Assembly: GCF_016711335.1 (NCBI RefSeq)
Contig: NZ_JADJTF010000002.1
Location: forward strand, 1 to 27,147
Length of the DNA stretch: 27,147 nucleotides
DNA from: Thiofilum sp.
GTDB lineage: Bacteria; Pseudomonadota; Gammaproteobacteria; Thiotrichales; Thiotrichaceae
Direction of reading: 5' to 3'
This document shows positions 12,616-21,504 of the stretch, in pieces. Both the position numbers and the translations under genes were made by a program. The notes under the pieces are model-generated. The model was given only the letters and a program-made list of their open reading frames with translations, ran no database searches and was not told the DNA's origin. Each line of letters begins with the position of its first letter. Position 1 is the stretch's first letter.

Positions 12616-12703
12616 ATAAGACGACGTTTTCCGTGCTATAAGACGACGTTTTCCGTGCTATAAGACGACGTTTTCCGTGCTATAAGACGACGTTTTCCGT
12701 GCT
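12616..12703 (+). repeat. Iterons of Rep_3 initiator 3 (four exact copies)
   Basis: Four identical 22-bp units (core AAGACGACGTTTTCCGTGCT) start at 12616, 12638, 12660 and 12682 with no spacers. They are unlike the iterons of the other three modules. In copy 2 the fourth unit has one G-to-A difference. Confidence 0.92.
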
Positions 12704-12725
12704 AATAAAGACTATAAATAAAATT

Positions 12726-12764
12726 GTCTTTTGAAAGACTTAATGATATAGTAGTCTCTACTAT
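12726..12764. promoter_or_regulatory. Two operator-like palindromes at the start of Rep_3 gene 3
   Basis: GTCTTT-TG-AAAGAC (12726-12739) and ATAGTAG-TCT-CTACTAT (12748-12764) lie back to back, the second covering the start codon. Bound Rep or another repressor there could block transcription and translation. The first palindrome has one more T in copy 2. Confidence 0.55.
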
Positions 12765-13644
12765 GAAAGACCTAATTGTTAAAGACAACGCATTGATTAA
12801 CGCTGGCTATAGTCTAACGATTGTTGAACAGCGCATTATTTTACTAGCCATTGTTGAGGCTAGACGAACCAATACTGGCATCACAGCCAATGACCCTTTA
12901 ACTATTCATGCCGATAGTTACATAACGCATTTTGATGCCCATAAAAATACTGCCTACAGTGCTCTACAAGAGGCGTGTAAAAATTTGTTTGAAAGACGAT
13001 TTACTTATCAAGAGATCAATAAAAAGGGAAATCTTGAAAAGGTTTATAGTCGTTGGGTTAGTGAGGTTCGATATATTGATAATGAAGCCAGTGTCAAACT
13101 GATTTTTTCTCCAGCCGTAGTACCTCTCATCACTCAATTAGAAAAACAATTTACCAGCTATGAGATAGAACAAGTTTCTAATCTTTCTAGTACTTATGCC
13201 ATAAGACTTTATGAATTACTTATTCAATGGCGCAGTGCAGGAAAAACACCTATTTTTGAAATGAGGGAGTTTAAAAGCAGGTTAGGAGTAGAAGAAAAAG
13301 AATACATAAGAATGAGTGACTTTAAAAAACGAGTTTTAGATTTAGCCATTGAGCAAATTAACGAAAATACGGATATTACCGCCAGCTACGAACAACACAA
13401 AGCAGGTCGAGTGATTACTGGATTTAGCTTTACGTTTAAATTCAAAAAATCAGCTAAAACCACGAAAAAAACCACGCTAGAGCCTACCCCTACTCCAGCC
13501 CCTGATCCCGATGCGGAAAAACGCGAAGCCTATGCGCAGTTTTTAAATTATCAACGCCAAGCCAAACTACTGAAAGAAACGATTGAGCAATTAGCCACGA
13601 AAAAGGAGCTTAAACAGTTTAAAACCTTTGGCTTTATGAAATAA
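12763..13644 (+). CDS. Rep_3 plasmid replication initiator 3
   Basis: This 293-residue protein should initiate replication from the iterons at 12616-12703. The first domain opens with LIVKDNALINAGYSLTIVEQ and RIILLAIVEA (about 4-33). The second has YAIRLYELLIQWRSAGK (about 145-161), RMSDFKKRVLDLAIEQINEN and then HKAGRVITGFSFTFKF. A Thr/Pro-rich linker and a charged helix form the C-terminus. I chose ATG 12763, since the next residues match the usual Rep_3 beginning, although the frame is open from a TTG at 12724. No ribosome site is visible for either, so expression may be low. A small gene follows at 13731. Confidence 0.92.
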   Translation: MKDLIVKDNALINAGYSLTIVEQRIILLAIVEARRTNTGITANDPLTIHADSYITHFDAHKNTAYSALQEACKNLFERRFTYQEINKKGNLEKVYSRWVSEVRYIDNEASVKLIFSPAVVPLITQLEKQFTSYEIEQVSNLSSTYAIRLYELLIQWRSAGKTPIFEMREFKSRLGVEEKEYIRMSDFKKRVLDLAIEQINENTDITASYEQHKAGRVITGFSFTFKFKKSAKTTKKTTLEPTPTPAPDPDAEKREAYAQFLNYQRQAKLLKETIEQLATKKELKQFKTFGFMK

Positions 13645-13730
13645 CGATTTAACAACCGCCCTAGCCTAGTGTTACCAGCACCAGACTAGGACTTCACTTA
13701 ACGACTAAACCCTAATCAAGGAGTCGAAAA
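13645..13730. other. Spacer between Rep_3 gene 3 and the 66-residue gene
   Basis: CCTAGT and ACTAGG (around 13664-13690) can pair across a 14-base loop, a weak hairpin that might end or slow rep transcription. Confidence 0.35.
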
Positions 13731-13931
13731 ATGCACGCTGATGCTATCACAACGGTGCTTCCTGCGCCTTTACCCGTTGCCTATCCTAATCGCGAGGCAC
13801 AACTCACTATCCTGCACCATGCCCTGACCGAAGTACTCAACAGCCACGAACTACGCGAAGCCGATCCGCCGATGCTAGACGTGTTGTATGTGCTGAATGA
13901 ACGCTTTGGGGAGCTGTTGCGGGGGGATTAA
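13731..13931 (+). CDS. Hypothetical 66-residue protein downstream of Rep_3 gene 3
   Basis: I do not recognise this protein. It has a Pro/Ala-rich start (TTVLPAPLPVAYP) followed by two predicted helices (EAQLTILHHALTEVLNSHEL and PMLDVLYVLNERFGELLRG). A strong AAGGAG 7 bases before the ATG makes it a real gene. It lies 86 bp after the Rep_3 stop in the same direction and may share its transcript, so a role in copy-number control is conceivable. Palindromes follow directly. It is the only gene absent from the truncated second copy. Confidence 0.6.
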   Translation: MHADAITTVLPAPLPVAYPNREAQLTILHHALTEVLNSHELREADPPMLDVLYVLNERFGELLRGD

Positions 13932-13932
13932 G

Positions 13933-13967
13933 CGTACCGGTACGGTTTGAGCACCCCTAGGGGTGCT
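13933..13967. repeat. Two perfect palindromes at the circle junction
   Basis: CGTACCGGTACG (13933-13944) and AGCACCCCTAGGGGTGCT (13950-13967) are perfect palindromes without spacers. With TGACACC-gct-GGTGTCA (31-47 of the next turn) they form a cluster of three within ~95 bp. The second could end transcription from the 66-residue gene, though no T-run follows. Confidence 0.65.
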
Positions 13968-14117
13968 TGAACCTAGGAACAGAAAAGGGCTATGAATCCA
14001 ATTGAAATAGTGACACCGCTGGTGTCAGTTTTACATATTAGCTAAAGCAATAGCGTACTTTTCCAAAAGTACCAATTTTTGGTATACTCTCCTGATTAAA
14101 TAAAGGAGGGTTTACCC

Positions 14118-14366
14118 ATGCCTAGAAATACCTCAGTCACCTTGGGCACTCACTTTGAAGGCTTTGTAGATCAACTGGTGCATCAAGGTCATTACCACTC
14201 GGTCAGTGAAGTGATTCGCGCCGGCTTGCGCTTATTGGAAGAACAAGAACTTCGAGTCCAACAACTGCGTGAAGCCTTGATTGCAGGCGAGCAGAGCGGG
14301 GCAGCCGTGGCGTTTGATCGTCAACGCTTTACCCAAGCGATGCGCCAAGAGCTGCAATCCTCATGA
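14118..14366 (+). CDS. parD: ParD antitoxin, pair 1 (copy 2)
   Basis: This is identical in protein sequence to the gene at 138-386, with the same AAGGAGG ribosome site and upstream operator (promoter at 14060-14088). Confidence 0.88.
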   Translation: MPRNTSVTLGTHFEGFVDQLVHQGHYHSVSEVIRAGLRLLEEQELRVQQLREALIAGEQSGAAVAFDRQRFTQAMRQELQSS

Positions 14367-14662
14367 TACCGACTTATACGCTCACGCCTTTAGCGCTGGA
14401 GGATCTTAAATCCATTTGGCGCTATGGAGCTGAAACATGGGGACTAGAGCAAACCGAAGCCTACGGGGAAAAAATCCTAGATGCTTTTGAGTTTTTGGCC
14501 GAAAACCCGCAAGCCGGTCTAGCTATTGAGCATATTCGTGCAGGGTATAAACGCCATCCCGTAGGCTCACATTTGATCTTTTATCGGGTGGTAGAGAACT
14601 GCGTGGAGGTTGTGCGGATATTGCATCAGCGAATGGATATAGCGCGGCAGTTGAAGCATTAA
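14363..14662 (+). CDS. parE: ParE toxin, pair 1 (copy 2)
   Basis: This is identical in protein sequence to the gene at 383-682, with the same 4-bp overlap with parD. Confidence 0.88.
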   Translation: MIPTYTLTPLALEDLKSIWRYGAETWGLEQTEAYGEKILDAFEFLAENPQAGLAIEHIRAGYKRHPVGSHLIFYRVVENCVEVVRILHQRMDIARQLKH

Positions 14663-14694
14663 GGCAGAACGCTCTAAAACCTTATTTGACAATC

Positions 14695-14731
14695 TACCTA
14701 AGGAAAGGAATTTTACGGCTTTTCCGGTAAA
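14695..14731 (-). mobile_element. Dispersed 37-bp repeat, copy A (copy 2)
   Basis: This is the second-turn image of 715-751. Confidence 0.45.
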
Positions 14732-14798
14732 TGCATTAAGCCTAAAGATCAGAGCTGAAGAGAAAGCCCTGATCTTGTCTTTAAACATCGCTACAGGT

Positions 14799-15014
14799 TT
14801 ATTCTGTAGGTGCTTCCTCAACAGGCGCTGCTTCAGTGGGGGCTTCTTCAGCGGGTGCTTCCTCAACAGGCGCTGCTTCAGTGGGGGCTTCTTCAGCGGG
14901 CGCTTCCTCAACAGGCGCTGCTTCAGTGGGGGCTTCTTCAGCGGGCGCTGCTTCTTCGGCTGCGGTTTCTTCAGTGACAGTCACTTCCAATTCTGGAGCA
15001 TTGTTTTCTTCCAT
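14799..15014 (-). CDS. Acidic Ala/Glu/Pro/Thr repeat protein (intact, copy 2)
   Basis: Here the frame is whole: 71 residues beginning MEENNAPELEVTVTEETAAE, then about three EEAP(T/A)EAAPV-type units ending in EEAPTE. About one residue in three is glutamate and there are no basic residues, so the chain must be disordered and strongly negative. DNA mimicry or a chaperone-like tail are possible but unsupported roles. The five-G run at 14883-14887 matches its sibling repeats, which shows that the six-G version at 903-908 is the wrong one. One base upstream of the start (15019 region) also differs between copies. Confidence 0.68.
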   Translation of the reverse strand: MEENNAPELEVTVTEETAAEEAAPAEEAPTEAAPVEEAPAEEAPTEAAPVEEAPAEEAPTEAAPVEEAPTE

Positions 15015-15304
15015 GAGGGGCCTCTCTAAGCGGTTGTTTCAATAATTAAAGATAAGACATTGCGTCCTAGTCCTTGAGGAGTACCACGCCTGTTATTCTC
15101 GCCTTAACTAGGGTGGCTTTTGGAGTATAGGACAGACTTAAACCTAACAAAGGTGGTTATTTGCAATTAATGAGGGGGTAGAGAGAAGTCTTAGTTAGCC
15201 AGCTTTTATAGATCATTTATTCACCTGTGATTCACCGAATTTGCGCAACCATTAGCGTTTTGCTTAAAAAGCAAGCAACCCTCCCAACCGCTAGGTAACG
15301 CTTA

Positions 15305-15568
15305 ATGACCCCTACTTTATTACAAACTTGTGCTGAAGAACTCGCTAATGTGGCTCAAAAATACAGCCCTAGTTTAGGCGGCTCGATGCAGCTCCATGCA
15401 CACTCACGCCAAGGCGCTTATGAAATAAGGGTGATGACCCAGCAGCAGGATAAAGAATGGTGTTTGGTGAAGTTAGTTTTAAAGGGTGCACCTGTGGTAC
15501 AGCGGGATATGAATGTACAGGTAGGCGTGAGTAAAGAAGTGGGAACAGCGGGCAGTCTGTCCCCCTAA
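15305..15568 (+). CDS. Hypothetical 87-residue protein (copy 2)
   Basis: This is identical in protein sequence to the gene at 1326-1589. Confidence 0.45.
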   Translation: MTPTLLQTCAEELANVAQKYSPSLGGSMQLHAHSRQGAYEIRVMTQQQDKEWCLVKLVLKGAPVVQRDMNVQVGVSKEVGTAGSLSP

Positions 15569-15793
15569 CGGCTTGCTGTTGATATGCCAATAATAAGATT
15601 TTTTAATTGATTGAAAACTCGCCCTATAGATTAATATTTTTTCTATCATAGAGCAATAATTAATCAGTATTTTAGTGTAAAAAGGGTCGTTTGCTCCGGT
15701 TACTTATGCACGGAGAGTTAGGGTTTTAGTTGAACGTTTAGTGTTCGGATAAATTTGTATTGTACTTTTATCCGAACTTCACCAATTTGCTAG

Positions 15794-15937
15794 TTATTTT
15801 TTAAGTTCTAACGCCAGCCTTCCTCCCTGATCAGCAATACGTACTTCTGCCTGTAATGATACCGATGTAAATGTCATGGTTAGATAAATAACTACTGCTA
15901 CTGCCACAATAGTTAGGCTGATTTGTTTGAGTCTCAT
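15794..15937 (-). CDS. 47-residue exported peptide (copy 2)
   Basis: This is identical to the gene at 1815-1958; the downstream hairpin is at 15743-15777. Confidence 0.5.
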   Translation of the reverse strand: MRLKQISLTIVAVAVVIYLTMTFTSVSLQAEVRIADQGGRLALELKK

Positions 15938-16271
15938 AAAATCATTCTCTAATAATTAAAATTAAACTTTACAACCCTTATTGAGTGAGTCCTGTGATGG
16001 GTTTCTCGTAGGATTGTTGGTGCTTACTGTGTCTTGCTGCCAAAAAAGGGGCATTAATAGCCTCTTTTAGCTTTTTTAATTTTGAGTACTTAAGACTGAA
16101 TGTTCGAGAACTGAGTATCCAGCCAGAGGCACGGCTGGATACTCAGTTGCATGATTCAATCGGCACGATTTTTAGAGTTATCCACAGGTTTTGAAGGTAC
16201 TGCCGTATTTAATATTTATATTAATATATTTAGGCACGCTGCAAGCCTTGTAGAATGCGGGTTCCAGTGTT

Positions 16272-16359
16272 CATAAAGGGACAGATTGTTAGTCATAAAG
16301 GGACAAAAACGGTGCTATAAAGGGACGGATTGTTAGTTACAAAGGGACAAATTGTTAGT
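16272..16359 (+). repeat. Iterons of Rep_3 initiator 1 (copy 2)
   Basis: These are the same four units as at 2293-2380. The 15-bp hairpin is at 16110-16147 and the DnaA box at 16178-16186. Confidence 0.85.
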
Positions 16360-16427
16360 ATTTAAGGCTTAGACAGGAATAGTCCTTTTATATAGAATAA
16401 CTAGCTTACTTCTCTGAGTTTTTATCT

Positions 16428-17252
16428 ATGACCAAACGTCAACTGGTGGTTAAATCTAATAAAGTAGTTGAGGCGAGTTACAGACTTACATTAAACGAAC
16501 AACGCTTGATTTTGCTCTGTATTGCACAGATTAAAAAAGGACAAGTCGTAAATAGATTGGACAGGTTTGAAGTCTCTGCCAATGAGTTTGCAAAAGTCTT
16601 TAATGTTGGTCTTGATCAGGCTTACCGTGAACTTCAGCAAGTAGCTGAGCGCTTGTATGAACGTTCTGTCACCATTGCCAATCCTGATCCTGATGACCCT
16701 CGTATTAGTTATACCAAAACTCGTTGGATTTCCTCCATAGACTATTTGCCTAACTATGGCTCAGTAGTACTGCAATTTGCTCACCGCATGATTCCCTATA
16801 TCTCAATGCTGGAGGGTAGCTTCACCATGTACCGCTTGGAATCTATTAGCAAAATGGGGAGTGCTTACAGTATTCGACTTTACGAATTGCTCATGCAGTG
16901 GAGGGAGGTAGGCAAACGGGAAATTGCTTTGGAGGATTTACGGAATATTCTTCAACTTGAAGGACGCTACTCTGCCATTAAGGATTTTAAGGTGCGAGTA
17001 CTAGAACCCGCTCTACGTGACATCAATGAGTACTCTGATTTAGAAGCCAGCTATACCCAGCGCAAAGCGGGACGGATAGTGAGTCATTTAATCTTTCACT
17101 TTAAGCCCAAACCCAACGCTAAACCTATGACTAATCCCAAGCCTAAAGCTAAACGCATTACTAAGGCAGAAATTGAAAAAGCGGCACGTCCGGGGGAGAG
17201 TTATGAGGAGGTAAAGGCTCGATTGGAAGAACAGTTAAAGTTGGCACTTTAG
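16428..17252 (+). CDS. Rep_3 replication initiator 1 (copy 2)
   Basis: This is identical in protein sequence to 2449-3273. Confidence 0.9.
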   Translation: MTKRQLVVKSNKVVEASYRLTLNEQRLILLCIAQIKKGQVVNRLDRFEVSANEFAKVFNVGLDQAYRELQQVAERLYERSVTIANPDPDDPRISYTKTRWISSIDYLPNYGSVVLQFAHRMIPYISMLEGSFTMYRLESISKMGSAYSIRLYELLMQWREVGKREIALEDLRNILQLEGRYSAIKDFKVRVLEPALRDINEYSDLEASYTQRKAGRIVSHLIFHFKPKPNAKPMTNPKPKAKRITKAEIEKAARPGESYEEVKARLEEQLKLAL

Positions 17253-17285
17253 ATAATCCGTTTTTTAACGAGTTATAAGCAAACT

Positions 17286-17834
17286 TCAAAAAACCTGCTT
17301 GACTGCTAGTAAATTCAATAAATTACTGGTCAAACTTTTATTAATCTTTTTGGCTTCCCTCATCAAATTAAGCTGCATATTGGTTTCTGCTATTTCTTTA
17401 AGGCTGGTAGCAATTGATTTACCTTGCTTTTCTTCAAACCAATTTAATACCGTTAATAAATGCCATAAACTCAGTGATCCTGAGTAAACAGGCTCTGGAA
17501 AAGATTGAGCATGACGTATGACTAATTGACGCATATTCTGACGCGAAAAACCGATGATTTCTGCTATTTCGGTCAGTCCTACTAGGTCAGGAGTAGCCTC
17601 AATGAGTTTGGCATCAGGAATAACGCTTAAAACCTCATTAATGGCGGACGTTACGGCTTCTAAAGCGGAGGCTGCTTCGCGATTAAATTGCAGTGCAATT
17701 TTACCTTTTTCACCAATACCAATAATCGCATCATCACAACCTGCTTCACCTAAAGACTCAACGTAAATACTAGGATCTACCTGATTGTCGTTAAGTAAAA
17801 ATTTTAAGGTAAAATCGTATTCGTTACGGCTCAT
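17286..17834 (-). CDS. HTH partner of the HicA-like protein (copy 2)
   Basis: This is identical in protein sequence to 3307-3855. Confidence 0.63.
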   Translation of the reverse strand: MSRNEYDFTLKFLLNDNQVDPSIYVESLGEAGCDDAIIGIGEKGKIALQFNREAASALEAVTSAINEVLSVIPDAKLIEATPDLVGLTEIAEIIGFSRQNMRQLVIRHAQSFPEPVYSGSLSLWHLLTVLNWFEEKQGKSIATSLKEIAETNMQLNLMREAKKINKSLTSNLLNLLAVKQVF

Positions 17835-18093
17835 GGTTATCTTGATCTGCTGTTGGGTGAGTGGTGCAGTTATCTACTACTCGTCTAATTTGTTTGGCAT
17901 GGTTAGTGGGATTTTTGGGAGTACTCCAAATACTGACTCGGCAAAACTCACCACAACGGCATTCCTTATCATTGTAGGGGCATTTCATCTGTCCCCATGC
18001 ATGGCTTCCACCTTGCTCAACTAACCATCCATTCGCTTCTGCATGTTTTAAAGCTCCTTCGATGTCTTTATGGGGATGTTTACTGCGTGCCAT
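17824..18093 (-). CDS. HicA-like four-cysteine protein (copy 2)
   Basis: This is identical in protein sequence to 3845-4114, with the operator palindrome at 18129-18144. Confidence 0.6.
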   Translation of the reverse strand: MARSKHPHKDIEGALKHAEANGWLVEQGGSHAWGQMKCPYNDKECRCGEFCRVSIWSTPKNPTNHAKQIRRVVDNCTTHPTADQDNHEP

Positions 18094-18372
18094 AGTGTTC
18101 CTTATAAAAAATAGAGGTTCATGGAAAGGTTGTCAAATGACAACTTCTTATCTGCAAGATAAATACTACCATTGCATCCAAGCATAAAATTGGGGTGTTT
18201 CCGTTACTATTGAACTGTATGGGTAAACAGTAACAAGGGTAATAATAAGCAGTTTTAAGCCATCTTTTTTGTCCAGCAAAAGTTATCCACAGGCACGCGC
18301 TGGTAGAATAATTAAGGTAGAAAGAAAAGGTAGAGATTTTTGGAAGCCTGCTAGATCAAGGCTTCCAGAGGC

Positions 18373-18504
18373 AAAAGCGGAATGCTACACCGATGAAAGC
18401 GGAATGCTACACCGATGAAAGCGGAATGCTACACCGATGAAAGCGGAATGCTACACCGATGAAAGCGGAATGCTACACCGATGAAAGCGGAACGCTATCC
18501 CGAT
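18373..18504 (+). repeat. Iterons of the TrfA-like initiator (copy 2)
   Basis: The same six 22-bp units as at 4395-4526. The T-run before them (18266-18271 region) is one T shorter than in copy 1. Confidence 0.88.
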
Positions 18505-18512
18505 GCCAAACG

Positions 18513-19367
18513 CTACTTAAAACGATTCCAATAGGCTTGTTCTTTACCTTGAGTACTTAGCTCAATTTTGGGGTTTTGAATGATATGGAGCCGCTCTAGC
18601 TCAATCATGGCTTCTTCCAAAGCCTCTTTGAATTTGCGCATAGGTGAGTCATAGCAACACACTTCTTTCAAGTATTCTAAGGAATAACGTTGTACTTTAT
18701 CGGAGCTGGTTGCTACTAAACGTTGCAAGCGTTTGGCTAGGTCAATCCGGTTTTCGATTTGAAAACGCTTATTCCAATCAATTAAAGCAAATTCACTGTT
18801 TTCATACAGGGCAATCCACTTAGGATTGATTTTGAGGGTGTATTCTTCGGTAGTCTCATCAAGACTGAAGCTATCTAATAAATTGAGATTTTCGACTTTT
18901 AGGCGTGTTTTACCGTTCTTGCGTACCTCAATCATAATGGCAGAAACCACTAGGGTCTTCATGGTGCGCAGTAACCATTCGTATTGCCACTTTCCTGTAT
19001 CTCGCCCAATAGCACGTAAAAAAGCAGCCCTATTAATGGTAATAGGTTCACCTAGCGGGGCTTGGCGGGCTACGTGAATAGCCTGCATCCAAACATCAGC
19101 TTGTGCCTCGTCTAGTTGATCACCCCAATATTCAATTACTGCATCTGATCGACTCACTAATACAGTACCTCGGTGTACTTTACGTCGACCGCGTGCAATA
19201 GGTGCAAAGAGGCTAGAGCGAGCCAAATGGTTGGGTATGGCGCGTTCTATCTCTGTCCAAGTTGGAAGCTGGATGACCTCGGCTTTAGGCTTAGGGGTAG
19301 CCTTGGCTTTGGTCTTTTGTTCGGCTGCTTTAGCCTTTTGCTCTAACCAATCGGGTACTAGGCTCAT
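18513..19367 (-). CDS. trfA: TrfA-like replication initiator (copy 2)
   Basis: This is identical in protein sequence to 4535-5389. Confidence 0.88.
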   Translation of the reverse strand: MSLVPDWLEQKAKAAEQKTKAKATPKPKAEVIQLPTWTEIERAIPNHLARSSLFAPIARGRRKVHRGTVLVSRSDAVIEYWGDQLDEAQADVWMQAIHVARQAPLGEPITINRAAFLRAIGRDTGKWQYEWLLRTMKTLVVSAIMIEVRKNGKTRLKVENLNLLDSFSLDETTEEYTLKINPKWIALYENSEFALIDWNKRFQIENRIDLAKRLQRLVATSSDKVQRYSLEYLKEVCCYDSPMRKFKEALEEAMIELERLHIIQNPKIELSTQGKEQAYWNRFK

Positions 19368-19679
19368 GGGGTGTCTCTAAAGACTGTGCAAAAAATCACT
19401 GAAATTTTACTATTTGTAATAAATATTTGACCATTTGTCAAAAATATAAGATATTATGAGCTTTATATAGCAACGCTATGGAGGCCATTATGTCATGATG
19501 ACTAATGTTAGTAATTCATAGACAAGCTGTTTATAGATTTGAATTAGTAGTCGTTATCCGCACAAGGATTAACTGCAAAATGAGAAAACATGATTCAGTT
19601 TTAAGTGTCACTTTAGCTGACTTTTTAAGTTACTCCTGTTTCAGGATAACACTTAATGCAAACCTAGAGAGTGATAGCT

Positions 19680-19892
19680 ATGTCTATTTTAACGCGCAGG
19701 GTTGTCAAGATTCTTCTTGATATTAAACAAAAACATGCAGATGATTTAGATGCAAGTATCATTGAGGAAATAGATAAAATTTTAGATGAGCTTATGCCTT
19801 ATGGTATTGACGATAACCATGTCATTACTTATGAGAAGGCAGCTTCTATCTTAGAGTTTATTGCTAGAGTACTATCCATTTTTATGGGTTAA
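19680..19892 (+). CDS. Hypothetical 70-residue helical protein (copy 2)
   Basis: This is identical in protein sequence to 5702-5914. Confidence 0.5.
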   Translation: MSILTRRVVKILLDIKQKHADDLDASIIEEIDKILDELMPYGIDDNHVITYEKAASILEFIARVLSIFMG

Positions 19893-20018
19893 TTATGATG
19901 TATTTATTAATAGGTTATACAGTTACCAAGCAACAATAATCGAACCTATAATAGTTCTTGTAATCTAATTACTGCAACCTCTTGCGCATAATTATGTAAC
20001 CTATTAGGTAACAATGCG

Positions 20019-20384
20019 ATGGACATTAGTAATACGATTAAATTGTGCCGAACAGCCCGTGGACTGTCTCAAACTGAGTTGGCTGAAAAAGTCGGTGTGT
20101 CAACATCTTATATTTCTCTGATTGAACAAGGTAAAAGGGATATATCCATGTCCATGCTAAGTAATCTTGCTAAAGGTTTAGATGCACCTGTTGAAATTTT
20201 ATTGTTTATGGCGGCTGATAAAGATCAGATTCGTAATCTGGATAGCCAATTAGCCGATGATATATCAATGGCAATACTTGATCTCTTGTCAATCAAAAAG
20301 CCAAAAAAGCAAGAAGCAGACACACCTGAAGTTGTAAAAAAGAAGAGACTTGTAGTTAAGCAAGTCTCATATTTATTAGTCTAG
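20019..20384 (+). CDS. XRE-family regulator, alternative C-terminus (copy 2)
   Basis: The first ~107 residues match the gene at 6041-6382. A six-A run here (seven in copy 1) shifts the frame, so the protein runs through the terminator hairpin and ends 8 residues later (121 in all). The DNA-binding part is unaffected. The longer tail is probably a sequencing artefact. Confidence 0.7.
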   Translation: MDISNTIKLCRTARGLSQTELAEKVGVSTSYISLIEQGKRDISMSMLSNLAKGLDAPVEILLFMAADKDQIRNLDSQLADDISMAILDLLSIKKPKKQEADTPEVVKKKRLVVKQVSYLLV

Positions 20385-20501
20385 ATTTTATATATTTAAT
20401 TTAGATAGGTTTTTTATTTCAATTTTCTTTACTAATAAACTCTTTTATCTTTATATTAAAAAATATAAAAGTTTAGCTCGATTGAATTAGAAAAGCTTTT
20501 T

Positions 20502-21110
20502 TCAAGCTTTAATTAATTTCCTACGCTCCAACCAGTCATACAAGGTACTTGGTGAGCAATCCACTAACTTGGCTATGGCTCGCTTGCTAATGTCCTTAGC
20601 TAAGTAGCCTTTGATTTCAGCGGCTTTGTCATCGAGCTTTACCTTAGCCGCTCGCCCTTTGGGTCGACCTAGGGTCATACCTTGGGCTTTGCGTTTGGCT
20701 AGGGCTTCCTTGGTTCTCATGCTGATAAATTCGCGCTCGATCTCGGCGGCTAAGCCCAAGACGGTGGCGGTGATTTTGGAATTAAGCGAATTATCAAAAC
20801 GCATATTTTGCTTAGCAATGTGCACTTCTAAGCCCGATTTAGCGGCAAATTCGAGCATTTCGAGTACTTGAAGGGTCGAACGTGCCATACGCGACACTTC
20901 GGCAAATATCACCTGATCGCCGCTTTTCATGGTTTTCATGAGCAATTCACCGCTTTTGCGGTCTTGCCAGTTCTTTTTGCCGGAGACGGTATCCTCAACA
21001 AACACCACACCGCTTAAGCCTTGCTTGTTGGCATATTCAAGAATCCCGTGACGTTGGTTGTCTACGTCTTGTTGATCGGTACTGACGCGCAAGTAAGCAT
21101 AGTGAGCCAT
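20502..21110 (-). CDS. Serine recombinase (copy 2)
   Basis: This is identical in protein sequence to 6524-7132. The candidate res site is at 21119-21178. Confidence 0.88.
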   Translation of the reverse strand: MAHYAYLRVSTDQQDVDNQRHGILEYANKQGLSGVVFVEDTVSGKKNWQDRKSGELLMKTMKSGDQVIFAEVSRMARSTLQVLEMLEFAAKSGLEVHIAKQNMRFDNSLNSKITATVLGLAAEIEREFISMRTKEALAKRKAQGMTLGRPKGRAAKVKLDDKAAEIKGYLAKDISKRAIAKLVDCSPSTLYDWLERRKLIKA

Positions 21111-21264
21111 GAAAGTACTCCAGAAAGGGTGGGAGATAACTTAGCGGAAGTTTGATTTATAGACAGTATTTTTCTGGACGGTGTGGAAGTTGTCTAGGGC
21201 ATTATTGGAATCATAATGATGATTAGATATGATTAAGTATGAATTATTATGAAAGGGTTTCACT

Positions 21265-21504
21265 ATGCGCCACACCATTTCACTCCCTGATCCTATGAGC
21301 CACTATGTAGATGGTCAGGTTGCATCAGGTTTATACGGCAATATCAGCGAGTATATTCGCGACCTAATACGGAAAGACCAAGAACAGAAACAAATGGCTA
21401 TAAACGAATTAAGAGCCGTTTTAGACCATGCTGAGGCTAGTGGGGTCAGTCGTTTGTCAATGGCTGAGATTCGCACTAAGGCACGTCTTAAGGTCGCACA
21501 ATGA
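21265..21504 (+). CDS. parD: ParD antitoxin, pair 2 (copy 2)
   Basis: This is identical in protein sequence to 7287-7526. Confidence 0.86.
   Translation: MRHTISLPDPMSHYVDGQVASGLYGNISEYIRDLIRKDQEQKQMAINELRAVLDHAEASGVSRLSMAEIRTKARLKVAQ

Larger units (their letters stand above)
12229..12762. other. Replication origin region 4 (gene-free)
   Basis: It holds a degenerate outlying iteron (12477-12498), a very AT-rich ~110-bp stretch with runs of T and TTTTTAATAT repeats (12499-12610), four exact iterons (12616-12703), and two palindromes before the Rep gene. I see no consensus DnaA box. Confidence 0.75.
1..13980. other. One complete plasmid unit (copy 1)
   Basis: Sequence from base 1 recurs from base 13981, so one circular unit is 13,980 bp in this copy. 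The first base is arbitrary, because base 13980 joins base 1 in the circle. The unit holds four replication modules, three toxin-antitoxin-like pairs, a resolvase and accessory genes. Confidence 0.93.
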
